Shown piece by piece: positions 17,589 through 27,022 of a stretch of 64,000 nt of DNA (positions within the stretch are counted from its first letter, which is position 1; each line of letters begins with the position of its first letter). Origin of the DNA: JAMXLO01 sp963749575 (lineage in GTDB: Bacteria; Pseudomonadota; Alphaproteobacteria; Acetobacterales; Acetobacteraceae); the NCBI GenBank assembly GCA_963749575.1, contig CAVVNM010000012.1:434001-498000 (forward strand). Reading direction: 5' to 3'. Under the pieces are notes generated by a model that saw only the letters and a program-made list of their open reading frames with translations, did not search any database and was not told where the DNA came from. Made by a program: the position numbers and the translations under genes.

Positions 17589-18416
17589 ATGCGCGTAAGC
17601 ACGATGATTCAATTCACGCCCGGCGAGGATCCACAGGACCGGGTGCTGGATCGCATCGCCGACTACGCTCGCCGGATCGAGGCCAGCGGTTTTCCCGGGA
17701 TCTGGGTTGGCGACTCGCTCGGCCGCGGCCGGCCGACGCTGGATCCGTTGGTCGAACTCGCAGCGCTTGCCGCGATCACGCGCAAGGTCGAACTGGGCAT
17801 CGGCGTGCTGCAGTTGCCGCTGCGTCACCCGATCGAGCTCGCCCACCGCGTGCAGTCCGTGCAGGCGCTTTCGGGCAACCGCCTGGTTCTCGGTGTTGGA
17901 AGCGGCTCGACCAAGGACGACTTCGATCTGCTCGGTTACGACTATGCCAAGCGGTTTGGCACGCTGCGGGCCTCGCTCGACATCATGCGACGCACTTGGC
18001 GCGGCGAGCCCACCAACACCGGGGGGACGTTATCCACGTGGCCAGGCTGCCAGGGCGGCCCGCCGATCCTGATCGGCGCCTGGCGCAGCCACCGGTGGAT
18101 TACTCTGGCCGCCAAGGAATATCAGGGCTGGACGCCGTCCGGCCGCTACAGCAGTTGGGACGATCTCGAGGCCGGCATGCGGATCTATCGTGAGGCCGGC
18201 GGCACCCACGCCGTGCTGGCGAACTGCGCAGTCGACCTAAGCAATCGGCCCGGTTCGACGGAACTGGCAAAGCTGGCCGAACCGTCGCTGATCGGCACAC
18301 CGGACGAGGTGCGTCAGAAGCTGAAGCGCATGCAGCAGATCGGGTTCGACGAGGTCCTGCTGGTGTCGCATCACGGCGTGCTCGAAGATATCGAGCGCGC
18401 GCGCGACCTGCTTTGA
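17589..18416 (+). CDS. LLM-class (luciferase-like, F420/flavin-dependent) oxidoreductase
   Basis: TIM-barrel oxidoreductase of 275 residues. The family features are an early GIWVGDSLGRGRPTLDPLVE segment, the substrate/flavin strand LAAITRKVELGIGVLQLPLR and the glycine-rich NRLVLGVGSGSTKDDFDLLG. Such enzymes use FMN or F420 to oxidise small organic compounds; which cofactor applies here cannot be told. The ATG at 17589 lies in GACCATGCGC without a strong ribosome site. The 3' end overlaps that of the glycosyltransferase gene on the other strand by 46 bases, so transcription converges. Confidence 0.85.
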   Translation: MRVSTMIQFTPGEDPQDRVLDRIADYARRIEASGFPGIWVGDSLGRGRPTLDPLVELAALAAITRKVELGIGVLQLPLRHPIELAHRVQSVQALSGNRLVLGVGSGSTKDDFDLLGYDYAKRFGTLRASLDIMRRTWRGEPTNTGGTLSTWPGCQGGPPILIGAWRSHRWITLAAKEYQGWTPSGRYSSWDDLEAGMRIYREAGGTHAVLANCAVDLSNRPGSTELAKLAEPSLIGTPDEVRQKLKRMQQIGFDEVLLVSHHGVLEDIERARDLL

Positions 18417-21400
18417 CCACTGCTATCCGGAACGAACTCGTGGGTTGTCTTGACGGCTGACCGCGCGAGGGCAAGCCAGGCGGCGCGGCGTTCGGCGGCC
18501 TGCGCCGCAAGCGTGCCGGCAGGCAGGGCGGCACGCGCGCCGTCGGACAGGCGGTGACGCAGACCGGCGTCGCGCACCAGGCGGGCGAGTGCGACAAACC
18601 AGGCGTTCTCGTCGTCCGGCAGCAGCCACCCGCCCGGACCGTCGGCCAAAGTGCCGCGATACACCGAGCGGTCCGATGCCAACACCGGCAGGCCGACCGC
18701 GGCGTAATCCAGCACCTTGATCGACGACTTGCAGCCATTGAACGGCGTATCGGCGAGCGGCGCGATGCCGATGTCCCAGTGCTGCTGGGTAATCCAGTTG
18801 ACGAAGCCCGGGTACGACGAGGTGGCGTGCACCGTCATGCCGATGCGGTTTACCCAGGACGGCAGATCGACGCGACTGCTGACGCCGAGCAGATCGATCG
18901 ACACATGCTCGGCGAACACCGCATGCAGCCGCGCGAGAGCGCCCTCCACGATGGCAAAATCCGCGTCGTGGGTTGCGGTGCCCATAAACAGGATGCGCAC
19001 CGGCCCCTGGCGCGGCCGTGGAAGCAGCGCGGCTGCAGCCCAGAGCCGCTCGTCGATACCATTTGCCACCACGCGCACGTCGTCGCGCAGTTCTGCCAGA
19101 GTTGCGGCCAGCGCCGGGGTCGATACCCATACCGCATCGGCGCCCCGCACCAGCCGCGACACCAGCCTTGCCCGTGGCCGCAACAACCTGGCGTCCGGGT
19201 GATCGCGCGGGATGTGCCGCAAATCGTCGTCGAGGTCGTACAGCAATGTGATGCCGTGCTCGCGGCAGTGGCGGATCAGCGCGTCGACGGCGTCCGGGTC
19301 TTCCACCGCATATCGCTGCGTGACGAAGATATCGGAGCGATAATTAAGCGCCTCGTCTGCATCAGCCAGCACAATGTCGAAATCGCCACCGATCGCCGGA
19401 TGGTCGAGCGGTTGCAGTAGCCGGATATAGGAGCACGGAGTCAGCGCGCCACCTGAGAAGCGTTCCGGAATCACCACCACGCTGATCCGATCGTGGTTAC
19501 GAAGATCGACCGGTTGGTCCGCGGCGCGGACGGTGTGGGGGCGCAGGTAATGCTCGCGGTAATAGTCCTCCACAGGAGGGCGTGGCTGTGCGACCACCTT
19601 GCGCTGCCCAGTGAGTTCGCCGCGCACCTTGGCGAAGACGGCCAGCCATTCCTCGGTCGAGGCTTCCGGATCAACCAGCCACGTCAACGGCCGCCCTTCC
19701 AGACGCTCCGTGAATGCACCGATTGAAGTGGCGACGACCGGCAGGCCCGCATCGATCGCGGCGGTGAGCGTGTAGCTGTAGGTCTCCGGCCACTGTGCGG
19801 GAAACCACACCACATGCGGCTTCAGCCTGGCGAGCAGCGCTGGCAATTCGGCCTCCGCGTACTTACCGGTCATCACGATACGCTTCGCGATCGGCGGTGG
19901 CAGCGCTGGCTCGGCATGGCCGATCAAATTGATTGAGAGCTCGGTTGGATCGGCGACCGATGCGACGCTCATCACGGTGATCGCACCCTTCTGGTTGGCG
20001 AGCACGCCGATCACCGCCACGCGCAGCCGGCGACCCTTCGCGAGCGTCGGGGGCGACAGGGGCCACGGCCCGGCCGTCACCGGTTCATGCGGCGCGACGA
20101 TCGCCTGCCGGTCGAAGCGGTAGCGCGCCAACCGTCGGCGCACGTCGTCACTGGGGCAGATCACCCGATCCGCCTCGATGAACTGCCATGCATTGCCGCG
20201 TCGCCACGAAACGATGTCACGCGAGCCGTAGCTAGATCGGTCGGCGATGCAGGCATTGCACGCCGCAACATCCGGTTCGCCGCAATAGGCTCCTTGCAGC
20301 CAAGGCAGCAGATTCACCTGCGGGCAGATCGCGAAATAGTCGTGCACCGTCACGTCGAACGGTAGGCCGAGCCGATGCAGCAGCGCGCGCACATCGAGGT
20401 CCATGCTCATCAGATGGTGGATGTGCGCGCGCGTCACGGCGGCCGACGTCAGCAACATGGCGAGATCCGATGCGCGATCGGCGGGCAATGCGAGCTCTGG
20501 ATGGCCGGGCAACGCCGGCACTGATAGTGCCGCGCCGCGCGCGGTCGATTCCAGCAGCAGGCAGTTGGCCTCGCCCGCAGTGCGCTCGACCAGTTCCAGG
20601 ATATGCCGCCGCACGCCGCCACCCAGGTCGTGCGTCAGCATCAGTATGGTCGGGCGATTGGAGCGGCGAAACAGCTCCATGGTCACGGCGAAGCGGTACG
20701 GCCCCGCCGCATCGAGCTTCACATGCTGAGCCACGGACCGCGCATAATTCGGATACCGCTCCCGCAGCGCCGCCATGCCTTGCTCCAGGGCGGCGGACGC
20801 ACTGGCGCCGAAGCTCACTGAGCCTTCGTGATAGACGAAGGTGTCGCAGGCCAGCAGGTGACGCCAGCCGCGCGCGCTCGCACGCAGGCAGAAGTCGTTC
20901 TCCTCGCCGTAGCCACGGCCGAACGTCTCGGTATCGAACATGCCGATGTCGGCCAGCGCTGCGCGGCGGATATACATGCAGAAGCCGACCGTGGTCGGCA
21001 ATTCGACGCTGCGCCCGGCGTTTGCTGCGTGACAGGCGGCATCCAGCTCGGTCACGCCGAGGCCGAACGCGGGCGGGCCGCCGGCGACGCGCGGATAGCC
21101 GCAGATCGTGGCGTTGTTGGAAAACGGCGAAACCGAGGCCACGCGCGGCGTCGCATAAGCGTGTCCCGCGAGCCGCGCGAGCCAGCCGTTCGCCACTTCG
21201 GTGTCGCTGTTCAACAGCACCACGTCGTGCGTGCCGGCTGCCTCGATGCCGATATTCACCGAGGCGACGAAGCCCAGGTTGCGCCGGTTGCGCACCAGTT
21301 GGATGCGTCCGTCCACTGCCAGGCTGTCGAGCCATGCGGACAGTTCCGGCTCCGGTGAGCGGTCGTTCACGGCGATCAGGCGCCCGGCCGGCCGGGTGGG

Positions 21401-21937
21401 ATCGGCCAGAACGGATTCGATGCAGCTTCGTGTCTGCGCCAGGCCGCGATAGACCGGTATGACGATGTCCACCACGACGTCGGGTGGCGGGCTCGGCGAC
21501 GCGACATCACTCGGGAGGTAGTCACGGATCGCAATCGGCTTCTCGGTAAGCCAGCCGCGCGCGATGCCGAACAGCAGATGATACAGTAGCGGGTTGGCCG
21601 ACGCCTCGGGATGCTGGTCGACGTAATAGGAGGCATCGAAGCGCGGATGCGGGTTGCGCAGCTCCGTCGCACCCATTTGCAGATAATGGAGCAGCGGATG
21701 CTGCCCGGAATGCGCGACGTCGGGATAGTGCGCAAGATACCAGGCGCTCTCGAAGAAGCGGTTCGGGTCACGACCCTCGGCTGCGCCGTAGTGCACGAAA
21801 TGATGCAGCGGCTCGGAGCCGGAGGCGGCTACATCCGGGTAGCGCGACAGATACCAGTCTGGATCGAAAAAGCCGGACAGCGCATCGCCGAGGTCGGCGA
21901 GTGACGGCGCTTCCGGTTTGTCGGAGGAGGACGGCAT
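18371..21937 (-). CDS. Giant multidomain glycosyltransferase (GT2 plus GT4-like domains)
   Basis: Protein of 1188 residues. Residues about 23-130 hold three copies of a tyrosine-rich repeat (FDPDWYLSRYPDVAASGSEP, FESAWYLAHYPDVAHSGQHP, FDASYYVDQHPEASANPLLY) found before many cell-surface glycosyltransferases. A GT2 domain follows from about 155 (VDIVIPVYRGL, VVLLNSDTEVANGWLARLAG). A GT-B-type region begins near 430 (TILMLTHDLGGGVRRHILEL), and a second GT4-like domain occupies about 815-1160 (VRILFMGTATHDADF, KVLDYAAVGLPVLASDRSVY). It probably assembles several sugars of a surface polysaccharide or glycan. I chose the ATG at 21937 after AGGAA. No other polysaccharide gene adjoins it. Confidence 0.88.
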   Translation of the reverse strand: MPSSSDKPEAPSLADLGDALSGFFDPDWYLSRYPDVAASGSEPLHHFVHYGAAEGRDPNRFFESAWYLAHYPDVAHSGQHPLLHYLQMGATELRNPHPRFDASYYVDQHPEASANPLLYHLLFGIARGWLTEKPIAIRDYLPSDVASPSPPPDVVVDIVIPVYRGLAQTRSCIESVLADPTRPAGRLIAVNDRSPEPELSAWLDSLAVDGRIQLVRNRRNLGFVASVNIGIEAAGTHDVVLLNSDTEVANGWLARLAGHAYATPRVASVSPFSNNATICGYPRVAGGPPAFGLGVTELDAACHAANAGRSVELPTTVGFCMYIRRAALADIGMFDTETFGRGYGEENDFCLRASARGWRHLLACDTFVYHEGSVSFGASASAALEQGMAALRERYPNYARSVAQHVKLDAAGPYRFAVTMELFRRSNRPTILMLTHDLGGGVRRHILELVERTAGEANCLLLESTARGAALSVPALPGHPELALPADRASDLAMLLTSAAVTRAHIHHLMSMDLDVRALLHRLGLPFDVTVHDYFAICPQVNLLPWLQGAYCGEPDVAACNACIADRSSYGSRDIVSWRRGNAWQFIEADRVICPSDDVRRRLARYRFDRQAIVAPHEPVTAGPWPLSPPTLAKGRRLRVAVIGVLANQKGAITVMSVASVADPTELSINLIGHAEPALPPPIAKRIVMTGKYAEAELPALLARLKPHVVWFPAQWPETYSYTLTAAIDAGLPVVATSIGAFTERLEGRPLTWLVDPEASTEEWLAVFAKVRGELTGQRKVVAQPRPPVEDYYREHYLRPHTVRAADQPVDLRNHDRISVVVIPERFSGGALTPCSYIRLLQPLDHPAIGGDFDIVLADADEALNYRSDIFVTQRYAVEDPDAVDALIRHCREHGITLLYDLDDDLRHIPRDHPDARLLRPRARLVSRLVRGADAVWVSTPALAATLAELRDDVRVVANGIDERLWAAAALLPRPRQGPVRILFMGTATHDADFAIVEGALARLHAVFAEHVSIDLLGVSSRVDLPSWVNRIGMTVHATSSYPGFVNWITQQHWDIGIAPLADTPFNGCKSSIKVLDYAAVGLPVLASDRSVYRGTLADGPGGWLLPDDENAWFVALARLVRDAGLRHRLSDGARAALPAGTLAAQAAERRAAWLALARSAVKTTHEFVPDSSGQSRSRARSISSSTP

Positions 21938-22554
21938 GCCGGTCAATTCCTGTCCGGTCTGGTGCGTCCGGTCAATGCGCCCGAGGCGGACCGCCGCGCT
22001 TCCCGCAGAAGGCGGCGCGTGTCAAGGCTGGGGGTGACTCGCCTCTTATGCATGAGCCTCGGTACCGGACCATCCGGTACAACCCTCGGCCCTTGCATGC
22101 CGTGCGACGGGTCACCCCTGTCCAGGCGAACATCTGGTCCAGCCGGGCGAGGGATCGGCGTCTTTGCAGCGACGATCAGATTGATCAGCTTCTGGACTAA
22201 GTCGTGGGCAGCGAAGCAGCCCTGATCACACGCCGCGCAGCCGTGAGGAAGGTCATGCCGCCATCCAGCGCATCCTTGCGCGTACAGAGCAGCGCCAACT
22301 CGGCTGCTTCAACTGGCCGAATGGAAGCGTGTCGCGGTGCGGATCGCCCGCCATCCTGGCAGATCCGGTGCTTCGGATGCCATGTCGGCCCGACGAGTGT
22401 ACCAAGTCTGTTCCGCAAGGTCAGATGCAGTGCGCAATAACGACTACTCCAACCTATTTCCCGGAAATTATCTGCGAGCCAGTCCCTCGCTCCCCGCCGC
22501 CCGATCCCCTAAGCTCGTCGCGACACCAAACCTGCCACGACAAGGAGCACGGCC
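21938..22554. other. 617-base gene-free stretch
   Basis: This separates the glycosyltransferase start from the first tandem LLM gene. I find no recognisable protein, RNA or repeat. Short frames exist on both strands (for example minus strand 22197-22418, and an open minus-strand stretch before it), but none has a ribosome site or a known family. The last 100 bases, which include CTCGTCGCGACACCAAACC, presumably carry the promoter of the LLM pair. Confidence 0.4.
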
Positions 22555-23401
22555 ATGGATTTCGGCGCGTCGATGTTTTTCACCGACTATTCGATGGCGG
22601 CAGCGGAACTCGCCCAGGCGCTCGAGGCCCGCGGGTTTGAATCGGTGTGGGCGCCGGAACACTCGCACATCCCGACCTCGCGTCGCACCCCGTTTCCTGG
22701 CGGCGGCGAGCTGCCGAAGCAGGACCTACGACGCGATGGACCCGTTCGTGACGCTGACCGCGGCGGCGTTGGCGACCAAGATGCTGAAGGTCGGCACCGG
22801 TGTGTGCCTGGTGAACCAGCGCGATCCGATCCAGACCGCCAAGCTGGTTGCCTCGATCGATCAGGTCTCGGGCGGGCGCTTCCTGTTCGGCATCGGGGTC
22901 GGCTGGAATGCCGAGGAGATGGAAGACCACGGCACGGCGTTCCCCACCCGAGCGAAGCTTGTGCGTGAGCGCGTCGAGGCGATGAAGGCGATCTGGACCA
23001 AGCCGAAGGCCGAATACCACGGCGAGTTTGTCAACTTCCCAGAGATGATGGCCTGGCCGAAATGCGTCCAGAAGCCGCATGTGCCGGTGATCGTCGGCGG
23101 CGCCTTCCCCCAGGCGGCGCGACGTGCAGTGCGCTACGGCGAAGGCTGGATTCCGCTGGCCGGCCGCGGGGACATTTTCGCTGCGATGGCAAAATTCCGT
23201 GAGATGCTGAAGGAGGCGGGACGCGACGAGGCGTCATGTCCAATCACGCTGTTCGGCTGCCCGGACGATGCCGACACGCTGAAGCGCTACCGCGACCTGG
23301 GTGTCGTGCGCACCTGCGTCAGCCTGCCAGCCGCAAAAGCGGGTGCCGTACTGCCGATCCTCGACCGCTGGGCGGACCTGATCAAGCAGGTCAACGGCTG
23401 A
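22555..23401 (+). pseudogene. LLM-class F420-dependent oxidoreductase, first tandem copy, frameshifted
   Basis: Closely related to the next gene (for example MFFTDYSM, LAQALEARGFESVW, VCLVNQRD, WNAEEMEDHG in both). The frame breaks after GGGELPKQ. The second copy continues CAG-TAT-TAC-GAC, whereas this one has CAG-GACC-TAC-GAC, so one extra base lies at 22723-22726. The corrected protein is about 281 residues; 847 bases is 3n+1. The ribosome site AAGGAG precedes the ATG by about eight bases. It ends in LADLIKQVNG, as the second copy ends in LMRQVNG. If the shift is real only the second copy is active. Confidence 0.88.
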
Positions 23402-23415
23402 ACGGGAGGATGGCC

Positions 23416-24273
23416 ATGCATTTCGGCGCGTCGATGTTCTTCACCGACTATTCGATGACCTCCGCCGAACTCGCTCAGGCGTTGGAAGCGCGCGGCTTCG
23501 AATCCGTGTGGGCGGCGGAGCACTCGCACATACCGACCTCACGGCGCTCCCCCTGGGGTGGCGGTGGCGAACTGCCGAAACAGTATTACGACGTGATGGA
23601 TCCGTTCGTGACCCTGTCGGCGGCGGCGGTGGCGACCAAGACGCTGAAGCTTGGCACCGGCGTCTGCCTGGTCAATCAGCGCGACACGATCCAGACAGCG
23701 AAGCTGGTGGCTTCGATCGACCAGATTTCCGGCGGGCGGTTCCTGTTCGGCATCGGCATCGGCTGGAACGCCGAGGAGATGGAGGACCACGGCACGGTAT
23801 TCACCACGCGGGCCAAGCTGGTGCGCGAGCGCATCGAGGCGATGAAGCTGATCTGGACCAAATCGAAGGCCGAGTACCATGGCGAATTGGTCAACTTCCC
23901 CGAGATGATGGCGTGGCCGAAGCCGGTCCAGAAGCCCTACCCGCCGGTGATCGTCGGCGGCGCCTATCCGCAGGCGGCACGGCGTGCGGTGCGCTATGGC
24001 GACGGCTGGATCCCGCTGGCCGGTCGACCCGACCAGTATGGCGACGTGTTCGACTTTGTGCCGAAATTCCGCGTGATGCTACAGGAAGCCGGGCGCAATG
24101 AGGCGTCCTGTCCGGTGACCCTGTTCAGCGTGCAGGAGGATGCGGATCTGTTGAAGCGCTACCGCGATCTCGGGGTGACGCGTGTCGGCGTGGGTCTGTC
24201 CGCAGCGAAAGCGGACGTGACACTGCCGGTGCTGGACCGCTGGGCGAAGCTGATGCGACAGGTCAACGGCTGA
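23416..24273 (+). CDS. LLM-class F420-dependent oxidoreductase, second tandem copy
   Basis: TIM-barrel oxidoreductase of 285 residues. Of two ATGs, 23410 lies directly on the GGGAGG ribosome site, so 23416 (MHFGASMFFTDYSM, seven bases downstream) is the likely start; it also aligns with the start of the first copy. Characteristic segments are LGTGVCLVNQRDTIQTAKLV, GGRFLFGIGIGWNAEEMEDH and VQKPYPPVIVGGAYPQAARR. The last two are typical of the F420-type LLM subgroup that acts on small alcohol or amine substrates. It is 14 bases after the first copy and must share its transcript; a small HTH-like protein follows. Confidence 0.88.
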   Translation: MHFGASMFFTDYSMTSAELAQALEARGFESVWAAEHSHIPTSRRSPWGGGGELPKQYYDVMDPFVTLSAAAVATKTLKLGTGVCLVNQRDTIQTAKLVASIDQISGGRFLFGIGIGWNAEEMEDHGTVFTTRAKLVRERIEAMKLIWTKSKAEYHGELVNFPEMMAWPKPVQKPYPPVIVGGAYPQAARRAVRYGDGWIPLAGRPDQYGDVFDFVPKFRVMLQEAGRNEASCPVTLFSVQEDADLLKRYRDLGVTRVGVGLSAAKADVTLPVLDRWAKLMRQVNG

Positions 24274-24316
24274 GCGGATGCCGCACGCCGCTCGCGTATG
24301 GTCGGGGGAGAGTCCG

Positions 24317-24541
24317 ATGTCGGAGACAGTCGACGCATTGCTGTGCGACCTGCTCGCCTGGCTCGCGTGCGATGTGCGTTGCTATGACGAGGTGATGGAG
24401 GCCTGGCGTACGTCGTGTCCACGTCTGCCGGTGTGGGAAGACGCCAATGACCTCGGCTTCATCGAACAGACGCGGATCGACGGCCACGCAATGGTGCGGA
24501 TCACACCGGCTGGCCGTGAATTCCTGGCACGTCGCCGCTGA
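24317..24541 (+). CDS. Small conserved protein (74 residues), winged-helix-like
   Basis: The start ATG follows GGGGGAG at good spacing and the codon use is that of a real gene. The sequence begins MSETVDALLCDLLAWLACDV and continues YDEVMEAWRTSCPRLPVWED, then GFIEQTRIDGHAMVRITPAG, ending GREFLARRR. The pattern helix, helix, VWEDA-type turn, beta hairpin with an ITPAGREFL ending resembles a MarR/PadR-like winged helix, and similar short proteins occur widely in alphaproteobacteria. It follows the LLM gene by 43 bases. The function is unknown; it may be a small transcription factor. Confidence 0.65.
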   Translation: MSETVDALLCDLLAWLACDVRCYDEVMEAWRTSCPRLPVWEDANDLGFIEQTRIDGHAMVRITPAGREFLARRR

Positions 24542-24668
24542 ACGATATCCACGCTGAACCGTGCGGTCGTGCGCGTCCGGCCGGCGAACATCGAGGCCCT
24601 GGTGGTGGTCGACAAACACAGGCACATCCACGCGCTGAGGCGTACCTCGGTCTTCGATCTGAACCTGG

Positions 24669-25925
24669 TCACGCTTCGGCCGGACGGCGTGGTGTCTCTG
24701 CGGTGAAGCGTGTCAGCAACGGCACGAACACGATGATGAAACCGGTGAAGGCTGCCGACACCACGATCAGCGGCGCCAGGGCCTGGTGGAACAGGTGCTG
24801 GTACAGGAATGCGCCGATCGTGTCGGAAAGCGGGGTCGAAAGATTGATCACCGACATCAGCGCGGCGAATGTAAACCCCTCCGCGCGCTTTGGGCAGTGA
24901 TTGGCGGCGAGTGTCAGCGTTGCGATATTCGCGATCATGCCGGCGACACCGTTCATAAAGTACACTGCAATAGCAGTGGTCTTATCGACCATCCCGAGAA
25001 ACGCCAAGGTCGCCAGCGTGCCGGCCACGATGCTGAGGATGAGCAACGCACGCGTCGTCATGCTGCGCAATGCATAGCGATAGAGCAACCCCCCGGCGAT
25101 CCAGCCAAGCGCACTCACCGACGACAGCAGGCCGATCAGACCCTGCGAGAAGCGCAGATGGTCGGTCATATAAAAGTAGAGCGGTGTGCCGAAGCCGGGG
25201 CTGAAGTAATAGCAGAACAGGAACGCGGCGATCAGCCACAGCGTGCGCGAGCGGAACGTGGCGAGGAAGCCGCGCAGCGCACGTCGCAGTTCGACGACGT
25301 TCATCGGAGCGTGCTGCTCATCGACCAGCGCGATGCTGCTTGCGACCACCGCGATAGGTGCCACGGCGGCGATCGCGGCCGCGGTGTGGAAGGCTCCTGC
25401 CGGCGACATGAACTCGATCAGCTGGCCGCCGCCGAGCGAAGCCACCATCACCGCGATGTTGAACCATAGCCACTGCTGATTGATGAACGCCGCACTCGCA
25501 CTGTGTCGCTGGCCGTTCTCCACCAGGAGTGCGCCGCACACCGTGCTGGAGACGGCCATCGCGATCGCGGTCAGCAGCAGTGCGAACACGATCGCTGCCG
25601 GCGCCAGCACCTGGGTGGTCCACAGGAAGGCTGCGACCGCGCCGATGTTCGCCAGCAGCAGGTAGGAGCGGCGGCGGTAGCCGAACAGCGGCAGGAAATC
25701 CGAGACCATCCCGTAGAGCGGCTTCACCACCCACGGCACATCCAGCACTGCGAGCGATGCGGCAATCTGCACCGCGTCCCAGCCCTGGATCTCCTTCAGG
25801 TAGTGCGTGAGCGGCTGCCAGACGATGCCGATCTTGGCCTGGCAGAAGCCTTCCACCGTATAGACGATGGCGAAGAACAGCATCAGGCGGGAAATAGGGT
25901 TGGGCTCGCGGCGCGCGGGGGACAT
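24669..25925 (-). CDS. MFS transporter of the BT1 (folate-biopterin) family
   Basis: Twelve-helix membrane transporter of 418 residues. The BT1-family hallmark is present near residues 45-75: VWQPLTHYLKEIQGWDAVQI followed by WVVKPLYGMVSDFLPLFGYR, and then SYLLLANIGAVAAFLWTT. Known members move folates, pteridines or related compounds in plants and protists; bacterial substrates are unknown. I preferred the ATG at 25925 over one at 25967, because the intervening codons (CTA, AAG, CAC) look unlike the gene. The C-terminal tail TRFTAETPRRPAEA is short and polar. No partner gene is evident. Confidence 0.8.
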   Translation of the reverse strand: MSPARREPNPISRLMLFFAIVYTVEGFCQAKIGIVWQPLTHYLKEIQGWDAVQIAASLAVLDVPWVVKPLYGMVSDFLPLFGYRRRSYLLLANIGAVAAFLWTTQVLAPAAIVFALLLTAIAMAVSSTVCGALLVENGQRHSASAAFINQQWLWFNIAVMVASLGGGQLIEFMSPAGAFHTAAAIAAVAPIAVVASSIALVDEQHAPMNVVELRRALRGFLATFRSRTLWLIAAFLFCYYFSPGFGTPLYFYMTDHLRFSQGLIGLLSSVSALGWIAGGLLYRYALRSMTTRALLILSIVAGTLATLAFLGMVDKTTAIAVYFMNGVAGMIANIATLTLAANHCPKRAEGFTFAALMSVINLSTPLSDTIGAFLYQHLFHQALAPLIVVSAAFTGFIIVFVPLLTRFTAETPRRPAEA

Positions 25926-26250
25926 ATCGTGCTTTAGGGCGAAGCGCCGGTTGCTTGCTTGCCGCATAAGTAAAATACCGAGACCGAGCTTATCGCCAGG
26001 GCCAGAAACGTATACCTCCCACGCGCAAGGTGAATGGGCCCAGCGTGAGCCTCCGGCTGAGGAGTGGGATCAGTGAGAACTATGCTGCGCGCTGCATTGG
26101 TGGCGTTCCGCGTATCCGGCGTCGTGCCAGGGTTTGGCCGCAAGAACAAGGGTATCACCGAGATGAGGCGCTCCAGGCAGCCGTGAGCAGGGGCAAGGCA
26201 CTTTGGCGCGTGCGGCGCCAGCCCGCGGCCACAGCGTGTCGCCAGCCTCC
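25926..26250. other. Intergenic stretch, no gene seen
   Basis: Roughly 325 bases between the BT1 transporter start and the 3' end of the TetR-type gene. Short frames on both strands (such as plus 26030-26254) have no ribosome site, unfavourable codon use and no recognised sequence. The promoter of the transporter must lie at the left end. Confidence 0.4.
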
Positions 26251-26901
26251 TTAGATCCGTCGCGACCGATGATGCCGTTTCCCGCGTGAGGCTGCACCGG
26301 GCGGTGTGTGCTCCTCGACGAGGTCCTTGAGCAGGGCCGGGAGCCGCGTCAAGGGCTCGTCCGAGCCGAGGCTCTGAGCCGCAACGCGGGCGCCTTCGCA
26401 TACCAGGAAGGCCTGGCTGGCGACCGCTTCGGGATCGCGCAAACCGGCATCGCGGCACAACCTGGCGAGCCGCTCGCGGACCGCGGACTTGTGCTCTTTG
26501 ATGACCTGACGCGCGGGATGGTCCTGATCCGGCAGTTCGACCGCGGCATTCGCAAGTGCACACCCCCGACCAGCTTCGCGGATGAACCATTGGCCAATAT
26601 GCTGCAACCACGCCGTCAGCTCACCTTTCGGGTCGCCAGGATGCGCGGCGGCAATCGCGTCCCATTCCGCGTCGATCTCGGCCGCGAGTCCCCGCAGGCA
26701 TGCCGCCACCAGCTCGTCCTTGGAGGCGAAGTGTCGGTAGAGCGTCATCTTGTTGGTGCCTGCCGCCTCGGCGACCGCGTCAACGCCGACGCCATGGATG
26801 CCGCGGCGGTAGAACAATTCGCGCGCAACCGCGAGGATGCGCTCGCGCGGCGGCACTGTGGCGTGCGAAGCGGCGGCGGACGCGGCGCTTGGCGCGGCCA
26901 T
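26251..26901 (-). CDS. TetR/AcrR family transcriptional regulator
   Basis: Dimeric repressor of 216 residues. The DNA-binding helix-turn-helix is at about residues 20-65 (RILAVARELFYRRGIHGVGV, DAVAEAAGTNKMTLYRHFAS), followed by a ligand-binding helical domain (FLVCEGARVAAQSLG). It is divergent from an RND efflux pump and the 121 bases between them hold two inverted repeats, so it almost certainly represses the pump and itself, being released by a pump substrate. The C-terminal residues are very basic (SRGKRHHRSRRI). Confidence 0.88.
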   Translation of the reverse strand: MAAPSAASAAASHATVPPRERILAVARELFYRRGIHGVGVDAVAEAAGTNKMTLYRHFASKDELVAACLRGLAAEIDAEWDAIAAAHPGDPKGELTAWLQHIGQWFIREAGRGCALANAAVELPDQDHPARQVIKEHKSAVRERLARLCRDAGLRDPEAVASQAFLVCEGARVAAQSLGSDEPLTRLPALLKDLVEEHTPPGAASRGKRHHRSRRI

Positions 26902-26920
26902 GGCGGCGGGCTCCCGATTA

Positions 26921-26963
26921 TGTTACTGACCGGTCACACCTTGACGGGGTGTTACTGGTCAGT
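26921..26963. promoter_or_regulatory. Two candidate operators for the TetR-type regulator
   Basis: Between the regulator and acrB lie a perfect ten-base palindrome, TGACCGGTCA (26927-26936), and 28 bases further on a second inverted repeat, ACTG-GT-CAGT (26954-26963). Both are preceded by GTTAC or GTTA. Their shared GTTACTG half-site, position between divergent genes and size fit binding of a TetR-family dimer. Seen: the repeats. Inferred: the binding. Confidence 0.55.
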
Positions 26964-27022
26964 CCCGCCCATATAGGGCCAAGCCAAACTGATTGCCACC
27001 CCGTTCGCAAGGGCACGCCCAA

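Noticed and set aside
24551..24706. Plus-strand frame reading VVRVRPANIEALVVVDKHRH up to TGA near 24706
   Set aside because: Codon use is tolerable, but there is no ribosome site, it overlaps the 3' end of the BT1 transporter and I know no such protein. It may be the end of a lost gene.
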